Both the position numbers and the translations under genes were made by a program. Shown here one piece after another: positions 35,954 to 44,181 of a stretch of DNA of 64,000 nucleotides. Each line of letters starts with the position of its first letter. Within the stretch, counting starts at the first letter, position 1. The stretch is from Heyndrickxia sporothermodurans (GTDB taxonomy: Bacteria > Bacillota > Bacilli > Bacillales > Bacillaceae_C): NCBI GenBank assembly GCA_016756695.1, contig CP066701.1, positions 3,678,001-3,742,000 on the forward strand. The letters are read 5' to 3'. Under the pieces are notes generated by a model. It was not told the origin of the DNA. It ran no database searches and saw only the letters and a program-made list of their open reading frames with translations.

Positions 35954-37063
35954 TTAATCATTAAAATTAATGTCCTTTAAGTAAGAATGAACAGTCTCAT
36001 TAAATTTATGTGGCTCATCCATTTTCAAATATATGGATTCGATGATTTTCTTAAAACCAAAGATTTGTTGAATTTCTAGGGGTTCTTTTAGTTTGATAAC
36101 ATAGGGGATCGGTTCTTTTTCCAGACCGTGAAGCGCTAGTGCGATTGCTTGACGATCTTGATCTACTTCCTTTGGGGTCTTTGTATTTTCGTTTACCCCA
36201 TTTACTTGTTCCCATGGTACGAATCCGTATTGTCGAATCCCTTTTTGAAAATGTATGCCTTTTGAATCTAATATGACAGGAGATAAGCGGATGGCTTGGT
36301 AATCAGATATGATGAACAATAAAGTATAAATATCAAGACCAGTAAGTATCCAAGCAGCATTGTAGCTAAAATTGGAAACAATAACGTGCACCGCAACAAT
36401 CTCAATGATCATTGCATGAACAATCATAAAAAATACACCTTGGTAACTCCCATTCTTATGAAATGTAAACGTATTACCTTTTCCTTTCTCAATAACGGGT
36501 ACGCTTTTTCGCCAGCTAAACAAACTATAATAGATCGCTGCAATATCTGTTGCCAAAATACGTAGTGTGAACTGGAATTTATTTAACCTTTCATTCTTGA
36601 ATGAAAACGTACTTTGGATAGCTGCAGAAAAACTTAATAAAAAGTGATAATGCATATTCTTCTCATTCTTGTAATTCTTAAGAAGGAGAGGAATCCTTTT
36701 TACGATAGCGACAAATAGGACCAATTCTAATACAATGACCCCGGCCTCTATTACTATAACTGAACGGTTGAAATAGGAAAGATATGCATCTGCTTCATCA
36801 GGAATAATCCAATTAGCAAGGAGCAGCCCCCAGAACACAAATGCGCACAACACCAACCAGGAAACTCTTTTCTTAAATCCAAAAAAATAAAGTGCTAATG
36901 GCAAGATGATGACAAGATCAAGCGCTGTTCCAAGTCCAACCATGTCATTAACAGGGCCAACTAGCTGAACTTGCATAACGAGAAAATTCGGGATGATAAT
37001 TAAAAATAAAAATATTATGGTACGTTTCCATGCTATTTCATTAAGTGATAAAGAACCAACCAT
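35954..37063 (-). CDS. Multi-pass membrane protein of unknown function
   Basis: The 369-residue protein has an N-terminal half with four or five helices (IIFLFLIIIPNFLVMQ, LDLVIILPLALYFFGF, SWLVLCAFVFWGLLLANWI, VIVLELVLFVAIV), two more near residues 210-260, and a soluble C-terminal domain of about 100 residues (SKGIHFQKGIRQYGFVPWEQVN) resembling a PH-like bacterial domain. I do not recognise a named family. It is a single gene. Confidence 0.75.
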   Translation of the reverse strand: MVGSLSLNEIAWKRTIIFLFLIIIPNFLVMQVQLVGPVNDMVGLGTALDLVIILPLALYFFGFKKRVSWLVLCAFVFWGLLLANWIIPDEADAYLSYFNRSVIVIEAGVIVLELVLFVAIVKRIPLLLKNYKNEKNMHYHFLLSFSAAIQSTFSFKNERLNKFQFTLRILATDIAAIYYSLFSWRKSVPVIEKGKGNTFTFHKNGSYQGVFFMIVHAMIIEIVAVHVIVSNFSYNAAWILTGLDIYTLLFIISDYQAIRLSPVILDSKGIHFQKGIRQYGFVPWEQVNGVNENTKTPKEVDQDRQAIALALHGLEKEPIPYVIKLKEPLEIQQIFGFKKIIESIYLKMDEPHKFNETVHSYLKDINFND

Positions 37064-37284
37064 GCTACCCCACCTTCCGTGTTTTGTTATTTTTAATTAT
37101 AACGGTAGTGGCAATAATATAGCGTATTTGACCTCTTTTGTTCGAAAATATTCACATATGTATTGTTTTATAATCGCTCTCTTTAGCTGAGCAAAATATC
37201 AATTCAGTTTTTACTTACATTTCAGTAGTTCCCTTTCATTTTAAGATTGCTATATGATAATAAATATAAGAATACACTAAAAAA

Positions 37285-37312
37285 GAACGCCGATGTTCCA
37301 GCATCAGCGTTC
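37285..37312 (-). terminator. Terminator of the short unit with the 23-aa frame
   Basis: GAACGCTGATG and CATCGGCGTTC pair (one mismatch) on the minus strand and are followed by UUUUUU. Confidence 0.7.
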
Positions 37313-37318
37313 CAATTG

Positions 37319-37390
37319 CTACCCCTTAGGAAGTGCGGTTGCTAAATTCAAAGGAGTAACCTTTGGGATGGTTACTTTTCCGTTTCTCAT
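37319..37390 (-). CDS. Possible 23-aa peptide in a small terminator-ended transcript
   Basis: An ATG at 37390 follows GGGAGCGTGAACG, and the frame MRNGKVTIPKVTPLNLATAL PKG (split) stops at 37319, seven bases before the terminator stem. The 3' part of the unit resembles the tail of small Bacillus holin-like toxin transcripts as I remember them, but the hydrophobic toxin frame itself is missing. Real translation is uncertain. Confidence 0.3.
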   Translation of the reverse strand: MRNGKVTIPKVTPLNLATALPKG

Positions 37391-37417
37391 CGTTCACGCT
37401 CCCTTTTAACCATCCCT

Positions 37418-37960
37418 TCAATCTATATCTTGTCTTTTTTGTTTCACCTGTGTATGAATAAATTCCTTGATTTCCGGATGATCTTTATACAAGGTCAAAC
37501 TATAAAGTATTGAAGATGCAGCAATAGTGGACCAGATTAACCAATCTCCCGAATTAGAAACCAAAAGAATGATTTCATCTTTTAAATGTCCTTTTCCTAA
37601 ATAAAGTGCCTCTTTGAAAACAGTAAAGTTAAACAGAAATAAGATAATTATTCTTCCTATAAGCAAGACTAGCCATCCAATAATATACTGGACTCCTCCA
37701 ATCGTACTCAATTTACCATTATGGTAAACGACCTTCGTTTTCTTAGCCTGAAAGTAACCAATAACTGCCGCCAAGATTAGCAGGCAGATTAATTCTGCTA
37801 TAATTACAACATCCAAGGTTTTAGGTAGACCTGAATATGTTTTAATTAATCCCAAAATGGGCAGTCCGATTAGGTCAAATTGTTTAACTTCCTTAGGGAT
37901 AAACTGGCGGAAGATTAATATTCCGACGACCAAAGGTATGATAAGTGTAACTTTATCCAT
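37418..37960 (-). CDS. Membrane protein co-transcribed with a TetR regulator
   Basis: The 180-residue protein has four or five helices (VTLIIPLVVGILIFRQFI, VVIIAELICLLILAAVIGYF, YIIGWLVLLIGRIIILFLF, WLIWSTIAASSILYSLTLY). It resembles the YvjA/DUF1453-like small membrane proteins only loosely. It overlaps the TetR gene by eight bases, so the regulator probably controls it. Confidence 0.75.
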   Translation of the reverse strand: MDKVTLIIPLVVGILIFRQFIPKEVKQFDLIGLPILGLIKTYSGLPKTLDVVIIAELICLLILAAVIGYFQAKKTKVVYHNGKLSTIGGVQYIIGWLVLLIGRIIILFLFNFTVFKEALYLGKGHLKDEIILLVSNSGDWLIWSTIAASSILYSLTLYKDHPEIKEFIHTQVKQKRQDID

Positions 37961-38564
37961 CCGTTTTTTTCTCCTTTCTCCCTTTTAAGTAATACTCTAT
38001 AAGTTGATCCAGTTTTTCATCCGAATACCGTTCCGGACTTTGGAGTGCATGAATGACAACTCCATCTATAAAAGCGTAAAGAATCTCAATTTCTAAGTCT
38101 TGATCATTCTTTTTATGCAGATATCCGAGCTCTTCCATAAGTTTCACAATGATCGTCATCATTTTCCTCGAATAGGAATCCATTTTTTGCCTCAGTTCAA
38201 GAAGTTTAGGATCACTAAAGGAATTACCTAAAAACGCAATCCATACCCTTGCTTCCATCACTTCCTCATGGCTGATCGGTATAAGAAATTTCATTAAGCT
38301 TCTCAGTGCTTCTTCTTTCGTTCCAGCAAATGCATTTGAACGATCTTTTGCACGTTCCTCCATTCGATCTAGCACTAATTTCATCGCATAATGAATTAGC
38401 TCATCCTTGGATGAAAAATTATGCTGAATAAGTCCAACTGACATTTTCGCTTCAGCTGCAATATTTTGAATAGATGCTTTATCTATACCTTTTTTCAATA
38501 TTACTTGCCAAGTAGCTTCTGCAATTTGATTTCTTCTCTCCACAAGATCCACTTTTTTAGGCAT
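37953..38564 (-). CDS. TetR/AcrR-family transcriptional regulator (BetI-like)
   Basis: The 203-residue protein has the TetR DNA-binding helices (EATWQVILKKGIDKASIQNIAAEAKMSVGLI, then QHNFSSKDEL) and a BetI-type C-terminal ligand domain (HEEVMEARVWIAFLGNSF). It heads a two-gene unit with the membrane protein. Two identical 17-bp operators lie 24 to 73 bases upstream. Confidence 0.93.
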   Translation of the reverse strand: MPKKVDLVERRNQIAEATWQVILKKGIDKASIQNIAAEAKMSVGLIQHNFSSKDELIHYAMKLVLDRMEERAKDRSNAFAGTKEEALRSLMKFLIPISHEEVMEARVWIAFLGNSFSDPKLLELRQKMDSYSRKMMTIIVKLMEELGYLHKKNDQDLEIEILYAFIDGVVIHALQSPERYSDEKLDQLIEYYLKGRKEKKTDG

Positions 38565-38587
38565 AAAGAATACTCCTTTCTTTTTAT

Positions 38588-38637
38588 AATATGATTATAT
38601 TGTATTCTCTGCTCCTTTGCAATATGATTATATTGTA
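38588..38637. promoter_or_regulatory. Duplicated TetR operator (two identical 17-bp copies)
   Basis: AATATGATTATATTGTA occurs at 38588-38604 and again at 38621-38637, a 33-base repeat distance (about three helix turns). Each copy has a dyad core AATAT...ATATT. The position before the tetR start implies autoregulation. Confidence 0.75.
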
Positions 38638-38679
38638 AAACACTTTACTTGTTTTTGATGCAAAAACTGAAAAAATAAA

Positions 38680-38712
38680 ACAGCCCCATAACATTTATGG
38701 GACTGTTGATAT
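38680..38712 (-). terminator. Terminator below the broken lipoprotein gene
   Basis: CAGTCCCATAA and TTATGGGGCTG form the stem on the minus strand, with a U-rich run after it. Confidence 0.65.
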
Positions 38713-38777
38713 AAGACCTCTTCTTCTAATTATTTCTACAGTTGTACTTTTGAATTTTTGACGGGCTAAAATAAGAT

Positions 38778-38850
38778 TCATTCTGTCAATAATGTAGTAT
38801 GGGATTCGGCTTTCGGTTGAAGATTGGCTAGTTTTTATGCTATTTCTACA
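38778..38850 (-). pseudogene. Short remnant of a YwqI-like (DUF5344) toxin-partner gene
   Basis: The minus strand reads AGAAATAGCATAAAAACTAG and CCAATCTTCAACCGAAAGCC, which match the start of the intact DUF5344 gene at 54736-55017 (TEIAQKLANLQSEAKSL) at about nine of ten bases for some 45 bases. A stop now replaces the Gln codon. It is 16 kb from the toxin island. Confidence 0.6.
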
Positions 38851-38861
38851 AACATCAGTCT

Positions 38862-39390
38862 TTAATTCAACTTCACGTTTTCACCATTTTCTGTTACAAC
38901 AACAAACTTTTTATTCGCTAATACATTTTTCTCGACTTCCATAAAACGGCGTGGGAATTGCTGTTCATTCCCTGCTTCCTTTTCCAATGCAACTACGATT
39001 TGGACGGTACCTTCGTTAACTACTTGAAGCTTCTTTGGTATTAAACTATAGCCTTTATATTTTGAATCGTTAATTTGTACTAACAGCACATCATTTTTAC
39101 CCCATGTAAAAGTAGAATCAAATTTTTTCGGATGATTTTCCTTAGTGTAAATCCAGATCCGGTGTGCCAAATCCCCACGTTACATTTTGAAAGTCTAATT
39201 CTTTATACGTCTCTTCGGGTACAACCGCTTCTGTCGTTTCTGGTTTTTCTTCCTTAACCGTTCCTTTTTTCTCCGTTTTTTCCTCATTTTCTTTTCCGTT
39301 TTCACCACTTGTATTTTGATTTGAATGACAAGCCGCTAAAATTATAATAAATAGTCCAACAACGATCAATCGGATTGATTTCCTTTGCAT
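38862..39390 (-). pseudogene. Lipoprotein of unknown function, probably frameshifted
   Basis: From the ATG at 39390 (after GGGGGG) the frame gives a lipoprotein signal (LFIIILAAC), a Glu/Lys-rich linker, and TYKELDFQNVTWGFGTPDLD before a stop at 39142. The next frame carries on with KENHPKKFDSTFTWGKNDVLL to NGENVKLN at 38862. The second part has only a weak TTG start inside the first, so one indel near 39150 in a single 175-residue gene is the simplest reading. Two overlapping genes remain possible. Confidence 0.6.
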
Positions 39391-39485
39391 CTTTATTTGG
39401 TACCCCCCATTTCCAGAGTTTTGTATACATTTAAAATAACAGAAAATACTGTAAATGTTAAATGGATATGTTTGATCATTTTTTA

Positions 39486-40124
39486 TCACTTATTGGACTT
39501 AGACTTTTCCTTCTTTGGCCAGATTGTGTATGAGAACGACCAAATAAAATCAATGACTAAAATAACTCCCCATACACCATTTGCTTGATTAATGCTTTGA
39601 TCTTCATAAATTTGAAACCAGTTACCAATATGATTCAAGTTAATCCCTTGCCAACCAGCGAAACTGCTCGTATTTAAAAAAATCAATTGTGCGATTACAA
39701 AAATCAAAAGATGGATGTACCAACCTTTTCTTTCTTCTCTGGCATGGGCACGACCATACTTTTTACTGTTCACATCCTCGACCTTTTGAAAATCGGGTAC
39801 CGTCTCACCTTTCCATAAAGCTACTTTCCTTTTAATATAGCGGTCTATTCGCGTAAACTCCTTTTTTCCTTCAAAAATAAGATAAATATAAAAAATAGCA
39901 GTAACAACCTGAAAAGAGGAAAATTCCCCCGTCTGTATATAATCATAAATCGCCAACAATGCAAGGAACAATTCATTAAGAATTAGCAGGATAACAAAAA
40001 TGTAGCTCACAACTGGCTGACGAAACCAATATCTTATAATAAAAAAGGCTCCAGCAAAGGCAAAAAAGAGAATTTCACCAATTATCACAAGTAACCACTT
40101 ATACTGAATTATAAAATCAATCAT
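39486..40124 (-). CDS. Membrane protein of unknown function
   Basis: The 212-residue protein has three N-terminal helices (WLLVIIGEILFFAFAGAFFIIRYW, YIFVILLILNELFLALLAIY, VVTAIFYIYLIF), a charged cytosolic loop with HAREERKGWY, and two C-terminal helices (IHLLIFVIAQLIFLNT, GVWGVILVIDFIWSFSY). It ends KKEKSKSNK. No family is recognised. It lies upstream of the broken lipoprotein gene in the same direction, with about 95 bases between. Confidence 0.75.
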   Translation of the reverse strand: MIDFIIQYKWLLVIIGEILFFAFAGAFFIIRYWFRQPVVSYIFVILLILNELFLALLAIYDYIQTGEFSSFQVVTAIFYIYLIFEGKKEFTRIDRYIKRKVALWKGETVPDFQKVEDVNSKKYGRAHAREERKGWYIHLLIFVIAQLIFLNTSSFAGWQGINLNHIGNWFQIYEDQSINQANGVWGVILVIDFIWSFSYTIWPKKEKSKSNK

Positions 40125-40358
40125 TTTAAAACCCCTTATTTTATTCGTTTAAATGGCGCTATTCCGGTACAACATTGTGCGATGATCGCGCCCTTTTCTT
40201 GAAAAGAATAAAGTTGATTCCACATGCTATTCTTGTAAATAGCCACTTTATTTCCTCCAAAAACCAAATATTTTTTTCAAATTCCTCCAGATTAATCTAT
40301 ATACTTCTCCGACAGAATGTGCTAAATTTTTTGCATATTAGTTGGGAGGAGTTTTTTT

Positions 40359-40889
40359 ATGATCATTCCGCATGATTTTGGTATTGAATTAATAGAGTAT
40401 GAGGCAAAGGGAAAAAAGAACGAATTTCCTTTGTTTGAAGAGTGCCCAAACTGTAAATGCCCCTCTCCTGGAAATCTACATCGGAACGGTTATTACTGGC
40501 GGTATGCGGTTACGGAGGAGTTTTCTATTAGAATCCCAATTTGTCGTATGAAATGTTTACACTGTGAAGCGAATTTTTCGATTCTTCCTGATTTTCTTAT
40601 TCCGTACTACCAACATACTATACATACTATTTTAGGGCGGGTTCTTCAAAATCTGGAGGGGAAAAAATCAAATGGCAGCCGTCAGCTACTAAAGTTTCAT
40701 CTGAATCGTTATCTTAAGAATGTGAATTGGGTCCATAGTTTCTTTGTTAGTCTAGGGCGAGTGATCGGAATGTCAGGTGATATAAAAAAGGAAGCCATAA
40801 AATATATGAAAATGATCCTTGATTTTGGCGAATCACCCTTCTTACGAAGGAGCTGGGGTCATTTTTCAAAATACCTTATGGCAAATTAA
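40359..40889 (+). CDS. DUF6431 domain protein with zinc-finger cysteines
   Basis: An ATG at 40359 follows GGGAGGAG. The 176-residue protein begins with an acidic part, then CPNCKCPSPGNLHRNGYYWR and CRMKCLHCEANFSILP, two CxxC-type pairs that can hold zinc, followed by an all-helical rest (HTILGRVLQNLEG, LLKFHLNRYLKNV). It is the first gene of the transposon. Such proteins accompany this transposase type in Bacillus, and a DNA-binding or target-choice role is inferred, not shown. Confidence 0.8.
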   Translation: MIIPHDFGIELIEYEAKGKKNEFPLFEECPNCKCPSPGNLHRNGYYWRYAVTEEFSIRIPICRMKCLHCEANFSILPDFLIPYYQHTIHTILGRVLQNLEGKKSNGSRQLLKFHLNRYLKNVNWVHSFFVSLGRVIGMSGDIKKEAIKYMKMILDFGESPFLRRSWGHFSKYLMAN

Positions 40890-41021
40890 TTCTATCAAAA
40901 ATGGAGAGATATGAAAATATTATTCATCCCACATACTTTTTTCATCGTCATAAAATGTCGGAGAAAGTAGAATGGAATCATGGATAACCGGTTGTCCTTC
41001 TATTAAAAGGAGGAAGATTCC

Positions 41022-42284
41022 ATGAATGAAAAAGAACGTGAACAAGTAGCTTTATTTCGATATGGGCTCATTGCCCCATTATTTAATGGACAAATTGATT
41101 CAAATGAATATTTGAAAGGATTAGAGGGGAAAATTCATTCTATTCCTTATTACGGAGAACGGAAAATTGCCGTAAAAACAATAAAAGAATGGCTGCTTCA
41201 TTATCAACGAAATGGATTTGAAGCACTAAAGCCGAAAAAACGGATGGATCGAGGGAATTCTAGAAGACTTTCACCCGATGATCTAGATCAAATTCTTGAA
41301 ATACGAAAAAAATCTCTCCATATGCCAGTCAGTGTCTTCTACGAACAACTTCTGGAGAAAGGAGAGATCACAAAAAAACAAATATCTTACTCTACTATAA
41401 ACCGATTACTCAAAAAACACAATCTTGTAGGGAAAAGTATCGTGGCAAGCCCGGAACGAAAAAGGTTCGCCCATGACAAAGTAAATGTATTATGGCAGGC
41501 CGATTTATCCCATGGCCCATACGTTCGGATCAATGGAAAAAGCAAAAAAACTTATTTGATTGCTTATATTGATGACTGTTCGCGCCTAGTTCCGTATGCA
41601 GAGTTCTTCTCATCCGAGAAATTCGATGGATTAAGAGTCGTAACCAAAGAGGCGTTAATCAGAAGAGGAAAACCAACCATTATTTATGCGGATAATGGCA
41701 AGATCTATCGATCCGAAACGCTTCAATATGCGTGTGCTCAGCTTGGAATCACTCTGGCTCACACACAACCGTATGATCCTCAAAGCAAAGGGAAAATTGA
41801 AAGGTTCTTTAAAACCGTTCAAACAAGGTTTTATCCTTTATTGCAGGCCAACCCAGTTCATTCACTAGAGGAATTAAATGAAAGGTTTTGGCGTTGGTTA
41901 GAAGAAGATTATCATCGAAGGGTACATGCGTCCTTAGAAGGAAGAACCCCACATGAAATGTTTCACGCACAACTTGAAAATATCACCTATCTGGAGGATC
42001 CATCCATTCTGGACACCATCTTCTTGAAACGGGAACAACGAAAGGTAAAGGCGGATTCGACCATTACGTTGAATAAGCACCTTTACGAAGTTCCTTCTCG
42101 TTTTATAGGATCTTCCATCGATGTGCGATTGGATGAACATGGGGTCTATATATTTGAAGATGATAAGAAGGTAGCAGAAGCCACGCCTGTATCTATGAAG
42201 GATAATGCATATGTAAAACGAGTCCGTTCTCCCTTTTCAGTATCTCAAGTAGAAGAACAGAAGGAGGAACGAGATCATGTATAA
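41022..42284 (+). CDS. DDE (rve) transposase of the TGTAAA transposon
   Basis: The ATG follows AAAGGAGG. The 420-residue protein has an N-terminal HTH (KTIKEWLLHYQRNGFEALKPK), the rve catalytic core with Asp161 (WQADLSHG), Asp224 (YADNGK) and Glu260 (SKGKIERFF), and a Mu-type C-terminal beta domain (SRFIGSSIDVRLDEHGVYIF). It overlaps the ATPase start by eight bases, the arrangement of TniA/TniB or MuA/MuB pairs. All catalytic residues are present. Confidence 0.92.
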   Translation: MNEKEREQVALFRYGLIAPLFNGQIDSNEYLKGLEGKIHSIPYYGERKIAVKTIKEWLLHYQRNGFEALKPKKRMDRGNSRRLSPDDLDQILEIRKKSLHMPVSVFYEQLLEKGEITKKQISYSTINRLLKKHNLVGKSIVASPERKRFAHDKVNVLWQADLSHGPYVRINGKSKKTYLIAYIDDCSRLVPYAEFFSSEKFDGLRVVTKEALIRRGKPTIIYADNGKIYRSETLQYACAQLGITLAHTQPYDPQSKGKIERFFKTVQTRFYPLLQANPVHSLEELNERFWRWLEEDYHRRVHASLEGRTPHEMFHAQLENITYLEDPSILDTIFLKREQRKVKADSTITLNKHLYEVPSRFIGSSIDVRLDEHGVYIFEDDKKVAEATPVSMKDNAYVKRVRSPFSVSQVEEQKEERDHV

Positions 42285-43076
42285 ATCTTTTTATTCCTTA
42301 GCCCAAACTCCTTTTTCAAAGGATTTACGACCTTCAGACGCTTTTCCTTCATCGGATTATCATGGGGCATTGAGCGCATTAAAGTATTTACAGCAATCAA
42401 AAGGAATTGGACTTATTACGGGAGACCCTGGAGCAGGAAAAACATTTACCTTGCGTACTTTTAAGAAATCATTGAATCCTTCCCTCTATCATGTCGTCTA
42501 TTTCCCCCTTTCAACAGGCGGTGTAATGGATTTTTATCGAGGATTAGTCTATGGCCTAGGAGAAGAGCCGAAGTTTCGTAAGGTAGATCTTTTTCGGCAA
42601 ATTCAACAAGGGATTGAGCGAATGGCAGGAGAACGAAAAATTACTCCCGTGTTTATATTAGATGAAATGCATATGGCAAAAGATGCTTTTTACAGGATAT
42701 AGCAATTTTATTTAATTTTCAAATGGATTCTATAAACCCATTTATCTTAATTATGGCGGGGTTGCCACATTTAAAGACGCGATTAACCTTAACTCACCAT
42801 CGTCCGCTTTCTCAAAGAGTAATCGCGAAATTTGAAATACAGCCATTATCAAGGGAGGAAGTAGCAAAATACATCGATCATCATATGAAAATAGCTGGGG
42901 CGAAGATGCCCATCTTTACCGAATCAGCAATAGAAGCCATTGCCTTACGTTCTCAAGGATGGCCACGTGTCATCAACAAACTCACAATCAATAGTCTACT
43001 GTTTGGATCGCAGTTAAAGAAGGAACAAATTGACGAAGAAATCGTAAGGTTGGCTATAGAGGACAGCAGTTTATGA
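42277..43076 (+). pseudogene. AAA ATPase transposition partner (TniB/ExeA-like), one-base frameshift
   Basis: The first frame gives Walker A ITGDPGAGKTFTLRTF and Walker B PVFILDEMHMAKD and stops at 42702. The remaining part in another frame reads MDSINPFILIMAGLPHLKTR (sensor region) to LAIEDSSL at 43076. Adding one T to the run at about 42688-42693 gives KDAFLQDIAILFNFQMDSIN and a continuous 267-residue protein. So the ATPase is broken by a single lost T, or this is a sequencing slip in a homopolymer. Confidence 0.85.
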
Positions 43077-43333
43077 TATCACGGGGGATATTAGTATTTG
43101 ACCATCGCGACCAAGAGTGGAGAGTCTGGATTGGGCAACAAGCATACTGGATGGGTCAGGGCGATTCGTTTGAGCTTCGTATTCGAAACAAGTACTTTCG
43201 GACACATTTACAAAAGGATTTGGATTGGTTTATTACTTTAGATTATGATGTTAGCTTTATCCTTCACATAGATGAAATATATAAGATTAAAATAGAAAAG
43301 CACGATTATATACCAGTAGATTCCCCTTTTTAG
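43073..43333 (+). CDS. DUF5348 family small protein
   Basis: The 86-residue protein overlaps the ATPase stop (ATGA) and reads HRDQEWRVWIGQQAYWMGQGDSFELRI, an all-beta SH3-like pattern, with FITLDYDVSFILHIDEIYKI at the end. It closes the transposon operon. The role is unknown; the conserved place suggests a function in transposition or its control. Confidence 0.75.
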   Translation: MISRGILVFDHRDQEWRVWIGQQAYWMGQGDSFELRIRNKYFRTHLQKDLDWFITLDYDVSFILHIDEIYKIKIEKHDYIPVDSPF

Positions 43334-43478
43334 GGGATTTCTCTTTATCTATATAGATGAAATAATTCGAACAAGATTTTGCATAATCGGAAACATTGTA
43401 AAAAAATACGCACATTATTTCGGTAAATTGACTGGAGTAATTTGAAAAAGTGTATCCGGAATAATGTGCTCGTTTACA

Positions 43479-43643
43479 CTATTCTTTTTCTTTAACTTTT
43501 TTTGTGGTAATTAACCAACCAATTGCACCACCTACACCTATTCCAAATATTAACGAGGATACTATGTTGTCAAATACTAAAAAGCCAACAACTGACATCA
43601 TGAACATAAATAAAAAGATTCCAAACCAACTTATTTTACTCAT
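43479..43643 (-). CDS. Small two-helix membrane protein (54 aa), stop codon at a transposon boundary
   Basis: The ATG at 43643 follows GGAGGAATATAA. The product MSKISWFGIFLFMFMMSVVG has two helices and a Lys/Glu tail (KKVKEKE). Its TAG stop occupies the first three bases of the 7-bp target duplication, so transposon insertion left the reading frame whole. Function unknown. Confidence 0.75.
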   Translation of the reverse strand: MSKISWFGIFLFMFMMSVVGFLVFDNIVSSLIFGIGVGGAIGWLITTKKVKEKE

Positions 43644-43823
43644 TTATATTCCTCCACAATTATCACTAATATATCCCGATTGAACAAAGCAAGACCCTAC
43701 AAAATAGATATTATTAATCAAACGTATTTACAAATTATCAATCTTTATTATAAATGTTTGGACTTTTAATAAAATTATTGAACCCTATTTTAACTCCACT
43801 ATAACCGATTAAAATCTGAACTG

Positions 43824-44180
43824 CTATATTAAACAGAGCCTATTTCTTTCTTCTATGAATTCTAAAAACGAATCTTGCAGTTCTCCTTCCGTATCAACAG
43901 AATCGAGCAGTAATTTAGGTTCTAACGAACAATCTTTTAAAGTCGTACTTCCATCAATTACTCCTAGCATGTTTGAAATAGTATCAATCATAGTTTGTTC
44001 AATTATCTTCATTAAATTATCTTTATTTTCGTCAGTTAAACTATCGTAAAAACCAATAGCTTTTTTCCAATAATTATCTGTTTTAGAAGTAACATTCGTT
44101 GTTTTATACAAATCTTTGTATAGTTGAAGGTTCTCTTTAACGATAGACTCATAAAGTGATTTCACAAAAATATCATTCAT
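43824..44180 (-). CDS. Putative immunity protein paired with an orphan toxin tail
   Basis: The 118-residue helical protein (MNDIFVKSLYESIVKENLQL, YWKKAIGFYDSLTDENKDN, DTISNMLGVIDGS) starts one base after the toxin-tail stop. A paralogue with about 90 percent identity lies at 62836-63186, also directly behind a piece of the same toxin tail. That constant pairing suggests toxin and immunity. The last residues (NRLCLI) differ from the paralogue and look like read-through after loss of the old stop. Confidence 0.65.
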   Translation of the reverse strand: MNDIFVKSLYESIVKENLQLYKDLYKTTNVTSKTDNYWKKAIGFYDSLTDENKDNLMKIIEQTMIDTISNMLGVIDGSTTLKDCSLEPKLLLDSVDTEGELQDSFLEFIEERNRLCLI

Positions 44181-44181
44181 T

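Larger units (their letters stand above)
40234..43478 (+). mobile_element. Complete transposon with DUF6431, DDE transposase, AAA ATPase and DUF5348
   Basis: The element starts TGTAAATAGCCAC and ends GTGCTCGTTTACA, and is flanked by CTATTCT on both sides (40227-40233 and 43479-43485), a clean 7-bp target duplication. The ends share long parts: TTTTTCAAATT-CTCCAG and CCGA-A-AATGTGC occur in both, in inverted order. The right end holds GCACATTATTTCGG (43410) and its inverted partner CCGGAATAATGTGC (43456), so each end seems to carry two transposase sites. Gene content (transposase plus ATPase, TGT/ACA ends) recalls Tn7/Tn5053/Mu-type systems more than a simple IS. Confidence 0.88.

Noticed and set aside
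38590-38640. Possible start of a CRISPR-like repeat array
   Set aside because: Only two copies with one spacer, AT-rich with a dyad, before a tetR gene: an operator pair. No CRISPR array or cas gene exists in the window.
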